Assembly: GCF_013186535.1 (NCBI RefSeq)
Contig: NZ_JABMCZ010000002.1
Span: 1,054,001-1,118,000 of the forward strand
Length of the DNA: 64,000 nt
Direction: 5' to 3'
From: Nocardia terpenica
GTDB lineage: Bacteria > Actinomycetota > Actinomycetes > Mycobacteriales > Mycobacteriaceae
Shown here: piece by piece, positions 16,971-24,545 of the stretch
Layout of the letters: every line of letters begins with the position of its first letter
Numbering within the stretch: the first letter of the stretch is position 1
Made by a program: the position numbers and the translations under genes
Notes under the pieces: model-generated
Database searches by the model: none
The model's input: the letters and a program-made list of their open reading frames with translations, nothing else
What the model was told of the DNA's origin: nothing

Positions 16971-18027
16971 CTACGCGGCGTCGGAGATTGGATGCGGTCC
17001 GGTTTCAGCACACGCGTGTGGTGGACGAAGCTCGGCGCCGATCATGTCCAGCAGCATCCGCACGGCTATGGCCGCCTGTTGTGGTACCACGCCGTTGCCG
17101 AGTAGGTGCAGCTGGCCGTAGTAGGGCAAGCCGAGTTGGGGTGCGGTGACCCAGCCTTCGGGTAGGCCCATCAGCCATTCGACGAATCGAGCAGACAGGC
17201 GGGGCTTTCCGTTCGTGTTGGGCTCGGCGATCCAGGGCGCCGGACGTGTGCGACGTTCCCATTCCTGCACAGCGGGCAGGAACTCACCCCAAGCGTTGTC
17301 GCCAGGTCGAGCAGCCGGATCTGATGGTTCTGTTGCACTCGGATCGGGATCGGTTGACCGCCGCTGCCTGCTTCGCTCGCTGCCGGGGTCGGAAACAGCC
17401 GATCCACCATCGGTTCGCTCACTTTCCCACGGTGTGAATTGCTGCGACCGTACTTCCGGAATCAGGCGCGATATCGCTGCCAGGTGAGGATGCTCCCGCC
17501 TGTGCTGCGCTGGCCCGTCGCCAGTGCGCGAGTTCGCCGCCATCGGGGTCGGTAACAGCGATGAAGAGCCGATCACGGCGGTGCGGTGCACCGATGTCGG
17601 ATGCTCGTACAGACACCCATTGCGCAGATAGCCCGATCTCGGCAAGGTCGCCGAGTACCGCGTCGAAACCTTTGCTGCGGTGTCCGGCAACGTTTTCCAG
17701 CAGCGTAAGTTGCGGTCGTAGCGCGCGAACGGCTTCGCGGACGTATGGCCAGAGGTGTCGGGGGTCATCTTCTCCCTTCCTGCGGCCCGCAGTCGAGAAC
17801 GGCTGACACGGATATCCCGCGGTCAGTACGTCGATCGGCGGTACCGCATTCCAATCGACCTGTTTGATATCTCCAAGGTTGAGCACAGTCGGCGTTCGAC
17901 CCGTCAGAAACTTGATCGCGTTACGGTCGATGTCAGCGACCCAGGACAACTCGATCTCAGCAAAGATCGACTCCAACGCCATATCCAGCCCAAGATAGCC
18001 CGAGCAAAGGCTTCCGATTCGTACCAT
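16971..18027 (-). CDS. Phage DNA cytosine-5 methyltransferase, split across three frames
   Basis: The first frame (18027-17419) has motif I (IGSLCSGYLGLDMALE), the catalytic GYPCQPFSTAGRRKG, ENVAGHRSKG and GAPHRRDRLF, then ends at a TGA. The stop is directly preceded by GGGAAAG in phase for a -1 shift. The -1 frame continues with DRLFPTPAASEAGSGG, typical methyltransferase text with high GC at third positions. Near 17281-17310 the coding text changes frame again to WGEFLPAVQEWERR, ending with NGKPRLSARFVEWLMGLP and LLGNGVVPQQAAIAV (motifs IX-X). So all conserved motifs exist but never in one frame. It may be a frameshifted active gene, a split enzyme or a decaying gene. Confidence 0.75.
17422..17428 (-). 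other. Candidate -1 frameshift site in the methyltransferase gene
   Basis: Zero-frame codons GTG GGA AAG TGA contain the heptamer G GGA AAG exactly before the stop. It is the classic slippery form known from lambda G/GT. Slipping gives GTG AGC GAA and leads into the conserved downstream text. Confidence 0.45.
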
Positions 18028-18315
18028 TATTCCTTGAAACTCAGTCGGTGAGATTCAGCCATCGGCCGAAGTGAAAATAACTACGTGGTAGACGTAGAAC
18101 CGATCCGCACTTCCCCGATAGACCCGCCTACCAACCTCCGCGTCCCCCTTCCCCCTGGCTCGCGAAGAATCGGCCTGTATGCCCGAGAGGAGGCCAGAAA
18201 GGCCCTTCAGGGGGTGCATGCCGGGTCACACCGGCTCGATCGGCAAAATTTGAGGTCGAACCCCGATTTCAGGGAGTATTTCGGATAATGCCTGGTCGCA
18301 TTGTGTTCGATTGTT
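18028..18315. other. Non-coding gap between methyltransferase and winged-helix gene
   Basis: About 290 bases without a credible gene. Short frames exist on the plus strand but lack codon bias or a start site. It probably holds the promoter of the methyltransferase-terminase transcript. Confidence 0.4.
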
Positions 18316-18525
18316 TCAGCGGAGCAGTTTGTACACGTTTCCGCATTTGCTTCGCATGATCAGTTTATCCGCTACCAGGTGACCCAGGTGTCTTCCCAGT
18401 GGTCTCGGGTCGTTGAACCCGATTATCTGCTGTAGCTCGGCGGACTCTATAACCGCTATATCGTTGTGAGCTTTCTTGGCGAGTGTTTCCAGGATGATTT
18501 GACACCGATTGTCTCTGCTGATCAA
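18316..18525 (-). CDS. Small winged-helix DNA-binding protein
   Basis: This 69-residue protein reads as a compact winged helix: CQIILETLAKKAHNDIAVIE, then SAELQQIIGFNDPRPLGRHLGHLVADKLI, with a short basic wing (MRSKCGNVYKLLR). It lies in the middle region between the HNH gene and the methyltransferase. It may regulate late genes. GC is lower than in the surrounding late genes. Confidence 0.55.
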   Translation of the reverse strand: MISRDNRCQIILETLAKKAHNDIAVIESAELQQIIGFNDPRPLGRHLGHLVADKLIMRSKCGNVYKLLR

Positions 18526-18626
18526 TGTGTTCTTTCTTCCTGGTGGCTACCGCAGGTGACTGGCTGCCTAGTCTAGTGCAGGGTGTGCGGCAATCTGTCA
18601 TCCACGATGGTTGACCTGCATGCTTC

Positions 18627-18905
18627 CTACCATTGTCGGCTGGTGGGGAGGAGGTTCAGTTCGGTCACATCTTTGTTGCCTCGACGGCTGTTGCAGCTTC
18701 GGTGGGCTGCCCTGAGTTCCCCGAGGAGATGGCCACCTTTGGAGAGCGGGTCAATGTGGTCGGCGGTCCATGATTCGGGGTGTTCGGGTGGAAGTTCTCG
18801 GTCGATATCGTTGCCGCAGAGCCAGCAGGTAGATGATTGCTTGCGGAGTTGGTTCTTTGCTCGCCGGTAGGCTCGGTGATCCAAGCCTCTCCGTGTGGTC
18901 GGCAA
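18627..18905 (-). CDS. HNH endonuclease
   Basis: This 92-residue protein has the HNH pattern: CWLCGNDI, then SWTADHIDPLSKGGH with the catalytic His, and LRAAHRSCNSRRG with the last His/Asn and paired Cys of the zinc site. Single-domain HNH proteins near terminases are often needed for DNA packaging in cos-type phages. Here it is separated from the terminase by the winged-helix and methyltransferase genes. Confidence 0.85.
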   Translation of the reverse strand: MPTTRRGLDHRAYRRAKNQLRKQSSTCWLCGNDIDRELPPEHPESWTADHIDPLSKGGHLLGELRAAHRSCNSRRGNKDVTELNLLPTSRQW

Positions 18906-18930
18906 ATGGGTCGCCTGCCTTCGATATGAA

Positions 18931-18960
18931 GAAAGCCCCTAACCGAATGGTTAGAGGCTT
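18931..18960 (-). terminator. Rho-independent terminator
   Basis: A stem of AGCCTCTAACC with GGTTAGGGGCT and a short ATTC loop is followed on the minus strand by TTCTTC. It ends the transcript carrying the 35-residue gene just upstream. Confidence 0.75.
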
Positions 18961-18976
18961 CAATCAGCTGTCCGTA

Positions 18977-19084
18977 TTACAGTACGGCGACGATAGCGCT
19001 GAGAGCGGCAAGACCGGCCTTGCCGATGATGATGCACGCCTTGACGATTGTTCCCCATTGATCCGGGGTTAGTGTTGCACTCAC
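18977..19084 (-). CDS. 35-residue hydrophobic small protein
   Basis: I read this by hand. A perfect AGGAGG (19089-19094) lies four bases before a GTG, followed by 35 sense codons and TAA, with a terminator 17 bases further on. The peptide has a short polar start (SATLTPDQWGTIVKA) and then one hydrophobic stretch (CIIIGKAGLAALSAIVAVL) that could span a membrane. Strong ribosome site, clean codons and own terminator all speak for a real gene. The function is unknown; a membrane-acting moron or lysis or exclusion peptide is possible. Confidence 0.6.
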   Translation of the reverse strand: MSATLTPDQWGTIVKACIIIGKAGLAALSAIVAVL

Positions 19085-19187
19085 AGCGCCTCCTATCGGG
19101 TTGTCATCGAACGCTGCTATCGGGCTCGTGTTGTTGTCGCTTACCGCGTGAGGTTTCCCCGTGCAGCGTTTCAGAGAAGAGATCGGA

Positions 19188-19520
19188 TCAGGGATTGTCA
19201 GGTTGAAGGCTCGTTGAGTTTCTGGGTGCCTCGTTCGGCCTGTTCCGATCGTACGAAAACAAAGGTATCAACCCGTTCTTGCATTTGGCATGGTCGCTGT
19301 TCCAATATCCGCGCCGGTTGTTGCCTCCACCGTTGACCGGGTTACGTCGGCCACCACGGCGGCTCGTGGCGATATCGGCCGCTTTCAGCAGAGTCGTTTT
19401 GTCGTAGAGCCGTTCTCGGTCCCGTACGGCTGTCTTGACCCAACCATGAACCCGCCAACGGTGCAGGGTGGCAAGAGAGCGACCGGTAAGCTCTTTCGCC
19501 TCCCATTGGTTCAACCACAC
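19188..19520 (-). CDS. Excisionase/MerR-like small HTH protein
   Basis: From a GTG at 19520 this gives about 110 residues. The first 55 form a helix-turn-helix of the excisionase type: VWLNQWEAKELTGRSLATLH, then RWRVHGWVKTA and a wing with RERLYDKTTLLKAADIA. The rest is basic and Asn-rich without a recognisable fold. It may be a phage excision or regulatory protein. It is divergent from the small plus-strand gene at 19586. Confidence 0.5.
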   Translation of the reverse strand: MWLNQWEAKELTGRSLATLHRWRVHGWVKTAVRDRERLYDKTTLLKAADIATSRRGGRRNPVNGGGNNRRGYWNSDHAKCKNGLIPLFSYDRNRPNEAPRNSTSLQPDNP

Positions 19521-19585
19521 GTGCCTGCTCCTATATATCTGACCAATATCGACCCGATTTCCGATTTCCGTGATAGCGTGCAATT

Positions 19586-19792
19586 ATGATCGCGGTAACG
19601 AACAAGAATAGTAGAATCATCTACCTGGTACGAGATAATGATCAGGTAATCGCTGTACCCGCAGACGGCATGGAACTCGATGCGAAACAGGGCACTCTGG
19701 AGAAAAGTGGATACCAGGTGAATCAGAGATGGTTGAGCACGGGCATGCTGGACCAGTTCTTTGCACTGATCGCCCCGCGGAAAGGTAGTTAA
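19586..19792 (+). CDS. Small unknown protein on the opposite strand
   Basis: This 68-residue frame is the only likely plus-strand gene inside the minus-strand early region. It has regular amphipathic text (NKNSRIIYLVRDNDQVIAVP, then WLSTGMLDQFFALIAP) and is AT-richer than its neighbours. It starts ATG without a clear ribosome site and overlaps the end of the facing gene by four bases. It could be a phage moron gene. Whether it is expressed is uncertain. Confidence 0.4.
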   Translation: MIAVTNKNSRIIYLVRDNDQVIAVPADGMELDAKQGTLEKSGYQVNQRWLSTGMLDQFFALIAPRKGS

Positions 19793-20292
19793 AATAGTCC
19801 GGGTTCGGACCAGGATTGTTCGCGGCTCTCCGGTCGGTGCATCAACAACAGGTCGAGATCGCCCCACTGCTTGCGATGGCGGTTCCGCACCGACCGGAGT
19901 TGGTTCAGCATGTCGGCGTTACCGGTCCACCCCTCGCGGGCCCATCGGGTGAATCCCTCAACGAGTGACCACACCACGGTCAGGTCGTCACCGGCCAGGC
20001 CGCGCACGACACCGTGAGAGCGCCACACGCGGCCCGTGTAGATGACGCCGAGCCGATCGCCCCAGTTCGCCAGTACGGAGACTTCGGCGTCTGCGGCGCT
20101 CATGGCGTCCAGGCTGCACGGTGCCATGGTCACGGTCTTGGAACTGGCCACCCGGTCGGGTGTGGGTCGTTCGGTGTCGGTCCAGTCCCGGCCGTCTGCC
20201 GCGCGGGCGTTGTTCGTCATTTGGGCCCGGAGGAAATAGATCACGTCTGGGGTGTCGTGAATCAGGTCCATCAGCTCGTCCAGTTCGGTCAC
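19789..20292 (-). CDS. Phage protein of unknown function
   Basis: This 167-residue, soluble protein shows no motif I recognise. The N-terminus is acidic (MTELDELMDLIHDTPDVIYFLR), and the C-terminus has a helix with RSVRNRHRKQWGDLDLLLMHRP. It overlaps the nuclease-like gene upstream by four bases, so the two are probably co-translated and may act together in replication or repair. Confidence 0.6.
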   Translation of the reverse strand: MTELDELMDLIHDTPDVIYFLRAQMTNNARAADGRDWTDTERPTPDRVASSKTVTMAPCSLDAMSAADAEVSVLANWGDRLGVIYTGRVWRSHGVVRGLAGDDLTVVWSLVEGFTRWAREGWTGNADMLNQLRSVRNRHRKQWGDLDLLLMHRPESREQSWSEPGLF

Positions 20293-20672
20293 GCTTCGTA
20301 CTCCTCGATGGGGTTGCCGTACCCGGCTCGGCGAACCAGGTGCAGGAACTCGGGTAGTGGCATAAAGGCAAGTTGCTCTTCGGGTTTCGCTGATCCCTGG
20401 AGTTTGAGGGCGATGAATCCGACATCGGCGTGTGCGTTGTCGACTTGTTCGCGGAGTCCGTTCACCCAGTCGCGCCAGCGGGGTGTCCGGACGTTCTTCG
20501 CCTGGCAGATGACGCCGGGACTCATCCCGATCACGGCGTCGAGGTGGAGGTCTCCACCGTCGCGTTCGTATCCGGCCTTGGTGCGTTCACACCACGGGAA
20601 GCCGCAGACACGGAAGTAGTCACGCAGCAGGCGTTCGAACGCATCGCCCTTGCGCTTCAAGGCATTCGCCAT
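20289..20672 (-). CDS. Resolvase-like PD-(D/E)XK nuclease
   Basis: This 127-residue protein begins MANALKRKGDAFERLLRDYFR and has a possible catalytic triad in YERDGGDLHLDAVIG and VICQAKNVRTPRWRDW (D, then QxK), the pattern of Holliday-junction-resolvase-like nucleases. The ATG at 20672 follows GGGAAGGGAG. Position next to SSB fits a role in replication or recombination. Confidence 0.6.
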   Translation of the reverse strand: MANALKRKGDAFERLLRDYFRVCGFPWCERTKAGYERDGGDLHLDAVIGMSPGVICQAKNVRTPRWRDWVNGLREQVDNAHADVGFIALKLQGSAKPEEQLAFMPLPEFLHLVRRAGYGNPIEEYEA

Positions 20673-20697
20673 TAGAGAGGGCTCCCTTCCCGTACGC

Positions 20698-20730
20698 GAG
20701 CGGGGCACCGGAAAGGTCGGTGCCCCGCTC
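20698..20730 (-). terminator. Strong hairpin between SSB and nuclease genes
   Basis: A perfect 13-bp stem (GAGCGGGGCACCG with its complement) and a seven-base loop fill most of the gap. There is no long T run, so it may slow transcription or protect the upstream mRNA. Confidence 0.55.
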
Positions 20731-20758
20731 GAAATCGGTTATCGCGGTAGGGAGTTCG

Positions 20759-21133
20759 TTACACGTCCCATCCGCCGTTCGAACTGCCGCCGCCACGTTT
20801 GGGCAGCGGTCCCGATACGGTACGAACGTCGATCTTCAGCGATTTCCGTTCCTCGCCGTCGTTTCCGGTGTAGGTGTCCTCGTAGACGATGCCGGACAGT
20901 TCGATCTCGGTGAATTTTTCGAACTTCTCGCCGATGAACTCGGCCAGATCACCCCACGCGGTCGCATTGAGAACGACATTCTTGGTCTTCTCCCACTCGT
21001 CGGTGTTCTTGTTCTTCACCGATTGACTGAAAGCGACAGGGAAATGGCAGTAGGCGAGACCTTTGGGGGTGAATCCGAGGTTCACCTCTCCGATGATGAA
21101 TCCCTTGACCTGAGAGGTCTGCAATGCGGGCAA
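20759..21133 (-). CDS. ssb: Phage single-stranded DNA-binding protein
   Basis: This 124-residue OB-fold protein has LAYCHFPVAFSQSVKNKNTDEWEK and VVLNATAWGDLAEFIGEKF, which match the core of SSB. The acidic C-terminal tip of bacterial SSB is replaced by a Gly-rich end with WDV. It lies just after the primase-helicase gene. Confidence 0.8.
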   Translation of the reverse strand: MPALQTSQVKGFIIGEVNLGFTPKGLAYCHFPVAFSQSVKNKNTDEWEKTKNVVLNATAWGDLAEFIGEKFEKFTEIELSGIVYEDTYTGNDGEERKSLKIDVRTVSGPLPKRGGGSSNGGWDV

Positions 21134-21155
21134 AAAGTGTTCCCTTCTCCATGTT

Positions 21156-22604
21156 TCACCGGCCGGTCGGCGCGGTGATGTTCCAATCGATCCGATTACT
21201 GTTTTGGGTCATGACGAAATCGCCGATGTAGTCGTTCGGGCATCGGCGGCGTATCTCACCGTGCCGATCCTTCGCAATCGACAGGCAAGCGGCGCCGCCT
21301 TTACCGGGTGTGAACGGTCGGCGCACGGCTACTTTGATCGCTGCGCCGTCGATAGCGCGGAGTTTCGCCGAACCTCCGATGGGTCCGCTTTTCGCCGTGG
21401 TGTCGCCCTTGCCGATATGGTCGATCAACGCGACCGCGGCCCCCATTTTCGCCAGCGGCTTGAACGCTTGGGCGTGCACTTTTGTGTATTCATCGTTGTC
21501 GATGGAACTCGCGCCCAGCAGCGGCATGATTTCCCCTACAGAGTCGATACACACCAGGGTCGGCCCCCAGTCGCTCATGTCGTTCACGATGTCCATCAAA
21601 TGATCCGCCGAATCCGGTTCCACGTGGAGAAACCGAGTCGGATCGGTGATCACCTGCCGCGCGACACCGAGCATAGACAACCGCGACGCCAGCGCCAATG
21701 CGGAATTATGGTCGGCGTCCACATACAGGCACTGCCCGTCCTCGGCCTTAAGCGTCTCCGCCATAGCCGCCAGCATGAGCCACGACTTACCGCCCTCCGG
21801 GAGACCGTAAATGGAGTTCACGGCCCCCGGATACAGCAGCGATGCCCCGTCTTCGCGGCTGAGGATGGTCGGGCGGGGCCGGTCGACCTTCCCGCCTGCC
21901 AGCGCCCGCCGCATATCGCTGTAGACCGCCGACAGCTGCGGCGCGATCGTCACCGGGACGAAATCGGTGAGCCCGTGGCCGCTCATGATGTGGTCCGACG
22001 TGTCTTTGCCTTCGGCCGCCTCCACGATCTTTACTGACGCCGCAAGGTGTTTCAGCTCCCGCGCGACGCCGTGAGCGTGGGTCCGCCCGACATCATCCTT
22101 ATCAGCGACAACGACGACATGCTTACCGGTGAGCGGGGCCCAGTCCGCTGCACCGTATTTCCCGGCCCCCATCGGATTCGATACCGCCACGGCACCGACC
22201 GACCGTAGCGTCTCTACATCCTGCTCGCCTTCGACCACATAAACCGTGGTGACCTTTTGCTGTACGGATTCGACGTTGTAGAGCGCCGAGCCCTTGGTGT
22301 TTCCGGACTGCCGGAATTTCTTTTCCGGGGACCGATGCACGATCCTGCCGTCGGAATAGCGGTATTGCACTCCTTCCGGGTTGTCGAACAAATCTTTCGT
22401 TGTGAGTCCGAGCTGTTCGAGCACTCGGTCTGTCGGGTCACTGTGTGAATGAATGAGCACCCGGCCGGGAATTCGCCGTACCGACACAGATCGATCGGCC
22501 GGACTGTGGCCGGGGGCTTGCGCGTCCGCATGGTCAGAACCCTTGCGAACGACGGTCAACCCTTCAGATTCGAATGCCCCGATGATGCGCTCGAAAGCAT
22601 CCAT
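21156..22604 (-). CDS. Primase-helicase (TOPRIM plus RecA-like ATPase)
   Basis: The N-terminal half holds a TOPRIM domain: TVYVVEGEQDVETLRSVGA with its Glu, then HVVVVADKDDVGR with the DxD. The C-terminal half is a RecA-like ATPase with Walker A-like YGLPEGGKSWLML, QCLYVDADHN, and Walker B TLVCIDSVGEIMP, plus LIDHIGKGD. The ATG at 22604 has AAGGGG about ten bases upstream; an in-frame region reaching 22688 overlaps the preceding gene. It is 482 residues, as expected of RepA-like primase-helicases of temperate actinophages. Confidence 0.8.
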   Translation of the reverse strand: MDAFERIIGAFESEGLTVVRKGSDHADAQAPGHSPADRSVSVRRIPGRVLIHSHSDPTDRVLEQLGLTTKDLFDNPEGVQYRYSDGRIVHRSPEKKFRQSGNTKGSALYNVESVQQKVTTVYVVEGEQDVETLRSVGAVAVSNPMGAGKYGAADWAPLTGKHVVVVADKDDVGRTHAHGVARELKHLAASVKIVEAAEGKDTSDHIMSGHGLTDFVPVTIAPQLSAVYSDMRRALAGGKVDRPRPTILSREDGASLLYPGAVNSIYGLPEGGKSWLMLAAMAETLKAEDGQCLYVDADHNSALALASRLSMLGVARQVITDPTRFLHVEPDSADHLMDIVNDMSDWGPTLVCIDSVGEIMPLLGASSIDNDEYTKVHAQAFKPLAKMGAAVALIDHIGKGDTTAKSGPIGGSAKLRAIDGAAIKVAVRRPFTPGKGGAACLSIAKDRHGEIRRRCPNDYIGDFVMTQNSNRIDWNITAPTGR

Positions 22605-22624
22605 CACGGGTTGCCCCCTTCGGG

Positions 22625-22957
22625 TTACGGTGTCCGGGTCACGCGGGCCCGGACGAATTTCCCGTCGACCACCCATCCAGTGAGCCACCCGGCCGATTGC
22701 AGCTCCCGCAAATACCGGTAGGCGCTGCGTCCCTGCTGGACTCCGGCGGCGTGCGCGATATCGTCACGATGAACCTTCGTGTCGTCCTCGAACGACGCCA
22801 GCATCACATACAGCGAGACCGCTTGCGGAGACAGGCCGAACGAGAGCACCTGATAGGGAATCTTGATCGAGAGATCATCGTCATCAACGGTATCGGCTCC
22901 ACCGACCGGCGCCCCTTTCAGCACGGCCAAGGCATCCGAGATCCTTCCGATATTCAT
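22625..22957 (-). CDS. Winged-helix replication-region protein
   Basis: This protein starts at an ATG overlapping the stop of the zinc-ribbon gene (TAATGA). The C-terminal part is a winged helix: LSPQAVSLYVMLASFEDDTKVHRDDIA, AGVQQGRSAYRYLRELQSAGWL and GKFVRARVTRTP. An Asp-rich tract (DTVDDDDL) precedes it. It resembles phage replication initiators or regulators that sit before the helicase. Function inferred from place. Confidence 0.6.
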   Translation of the reverse strand: MNIGRISDALAVLKGAPVGGADTVDDDDLSIKIPYQVLSFGLSPQAVSLYVMLASFEDDTKVHRDDIAHAAGVQQGRSAYRYLRELQSAGWLTGWVVDGKFVRARVTRTP

Positions 22958-23295
22958 TACTTCTCCTTGTTCTGCCTCTGTCTGCGGTCGCGCTTGTAGC
23001 ACGCATTACACATTCCGCGACCGCCAAGCTGCCGCCCCGGATAACCGGCACGTTTCCCCGATCGGGACACCAAATTTTCCGCACATGTGACACATCGGCC
23101 GAGTGACGGCGACGGAACACGGGTCGTCAATTTCGGCGGCAAGAGCCGACCTTCGGACAGGCGGATGCCGTAACAGCGGCGGCATAATCCGCGGCCCCGG
23201 TAATCGGTCAAGCCTCGGGATCGATCACCACCCCGGATCATGGTGCGCCCACAATCCGGGCATTCACGGACTCCAGCAGGGCAGGGAGCGTCCAC
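22957..23295 (-). CDS. Zinc-ribbon protein with four CxxC pairs
   Basis: This 112-residue basic protein from a GTG at 23295 contains RECPDCGRT, GLCRRCYG, RCVTCAEN and GMCNACYKR: four CxxC pairs that could bind two zinc ions. No nuclease triad is seen. It lies between the WhiB-like gene and the winged-helix gene, and its end overlaps the next start. A DNA- or RNA-binding role is likely but not shown. Confidence 0.6.
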   Translation of the reverse strand: MDAPCPAGVRECPDCGRTMIRGGDRSRGLTDYRGRGLCRRCYGIRLSEGRLLPPKLTTRVPSPSLGRCVTCAENLVSRSGKRAGYPGRQLGGRGMCNACYKRDRRQRQNKEK

Positions 23296-23327
23296 CCCGG
23301 CGAGTGCCGCCAGTTGTTCCAGTGGGT

Positions 23328-23570
23328 TCAGGTGATCACTCCCGCCCGGATAACCCCGGTGGTGTAGAGGGCCGCCCCGTCCACGCTGAAAATCGGTCTC
23401 ACGGCGTCCTCGGCGCACTGTTTCGGCACCGGGCACCCTGTACACCGCTTCTCGGCTTCCGCCGCCCTGTCGGGCGAGTGGGGGAGCGAATCGGCGTCCC
23501 ATCGCGTCGGGTCGGCTCCTGGTTGCGCGCACAGTGCGTCGTCTCGCCAATACCGGTCAGTTCTCGGCAT
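23328..23570 (-). CDS. Phage WhiB-like iron-sulfur regulator
   Basis: This 80-residue protein has the WhiB arrangement: WRDDALCAQPGADPTRW with the first Cys, then AEKRCTGCPVPKQCAEDA with CxxCxxxxxC, which together should bind a 4Fe-4S cluster. The usual G-(I/V)-W-G-G turn is replaced by SVDGAALYTTG. Phage WhiB proteins are known to repress host WhiB genes and change lysis timing. It overlaps the unknown upstream gene by 14 bases. Confidence 0.8.
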   Translation of the reverse strand: MPRTDRYWRDDALCAQPGADPTRWDADSLPHSPDRAAEAEKRCTGCPVPKQCAEDAVRPIFSVDGAALYTTGVIRAGVIT

Positions 23571-23838
23571 CGGCTTCCTCGGTCACGATGTCGCGCACGG
23601 CGCGCGCCGCTGTGATCCATCCAGACCGGAACCGCGATTGCGCCAGCGGCACAACAGGTTTGCCGTAGTGGTAGGCTGTGCGCATCACCTCCGCCAACTG
23701 TTCGTCCCGGCGGCGGTCGGCGGTCTCGGCGTCGGACTGGACCAGGGCAGCGGCGAGAAGGTGATTGGCCGCGACGACATACCCGGCCTTGTACAGCCGA
23801 TCCGACATGTCGGTCATCTCTGTCGAGTCAAGCTCCAA
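23557..23838 (-). CDS. Small phage protein of unknown function
   Basis: This 93-residue helical protein (MSDRLYKAGYVVAANHLLAA, then RRRDEQLAEVMRTAYHYGK) lies between the ERF and WhiB genes, with tight overlap or spacing on both sides. No family is recognised. An early-operon helper is likely. Confidence 0.55.
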   Translation of the reverse strand: MELDSTEMTDMSDRLYKAGYVVAANHLLAAALVQSDAETADRRRDEQLAEVMRTAYHYGKPVVPLAQSRFRSGWITAARAVRDIVTEEADAEN

Positions 23839-23841
23839 CGG

Positions 23842-24501
23842 TCACGCCCCCGCCTGATTCTGGTCCGGATCGATGGCGGTGAGCAGGTCCACCAGGGCAC
23901 GCAGCTTCGCGGCGTCGTGGCACTCGGTGATCTTCCCGTCCCCGACCGTTCCCCAGGTCCGGACCAGCAGGTCACGGCTGATGCCCCGCTTCTCACACAA
24001 CCCGAAGATCTCTTGCCGAATCTGATCAGGTCCGGCCGACTTGGGCTCCGCTCGCCCGGCCGGGACCGCCCGGCCAGCGGTACCGCGCTCCACGTATTCG
24101 CTATCCGGGTCGGGATCATCGGTCGGCAAATTCAGCAGCTGTAGCAACGCGATCCGGTAGGCGACACTCATTGCCTTCGCCGTCGCCTTGTCCGCGAAAT
24201 CCGTTGCCTCCGTGGCCACCTCAACCGGCAGGCTGTCTCCCTCCGGACCATAGACCGTGTAATCCACGGTCCCGGTCACCCACGCCTGCCGCTTACCCCC
24301 GCCGCTGGTGATCTCCCGAACCACCAGCGTCGACCGCACCGGGGCCACGATCACCCCGTGCTCGCGCAGCGCGGGAGCGACCGCGTTCACCACCTGGTCG
24401 ACACCCCTGAAGGAGAATTTCTGCGCCGTGTTCTTCTGATCCTTCCGTACAGCACCCACATCACACATCACCCGGTTCACGGCCGCGAAAACATGCACCA
24501 A
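23842..24501 (-). CDS. ERF-family single-strand annealing protein
   Basis: This 219-residue protein has the ERF signature. MCDVGAVRKDQKNTAQKFSF is followed by RGVDQVVNAVAPALREHGVI, GTVDYTVYGPEGDSLPVEV, and DFADKATAKAMSVAYRIALL. ERF proteins anneal single strands in phage recombination. It lies directly after the exonuclease-like gene, so the two form a two-part recombination system with the SSB downstream. Confidence 0.85.
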   Translation of the reverse strand: MVHVFAAVNRVMCDVGAVRKDQKNTAQKFSFRGVDQVVNAVAPALREHGVIVAPVRSTLVVREITSGGGKRQAWVTGTVDYTVYGPEGDSLPVEVATEATDFADKATAKAMSVAYRIALLQLLNLPTDDPDPDSEYVERGTAGRAVPAGRAEPKSAGPDQIRQEIFGLCEKRGISRDLLVRTWGTVGDGKITECHDAAKLRALVDLLTAIDPDQNQAGA

Positions 24502-24545
24502 TACGGTCTCCCTTTCTAGATATCAGTTCCGCCGGTTGCTACGGA

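Noticed and set aside
18085..18288. 67-codon plus-strand frame between methyltransferase and winged-helix genes
   Set aside because: No ribosome site, no motif and unlike phage codon use.
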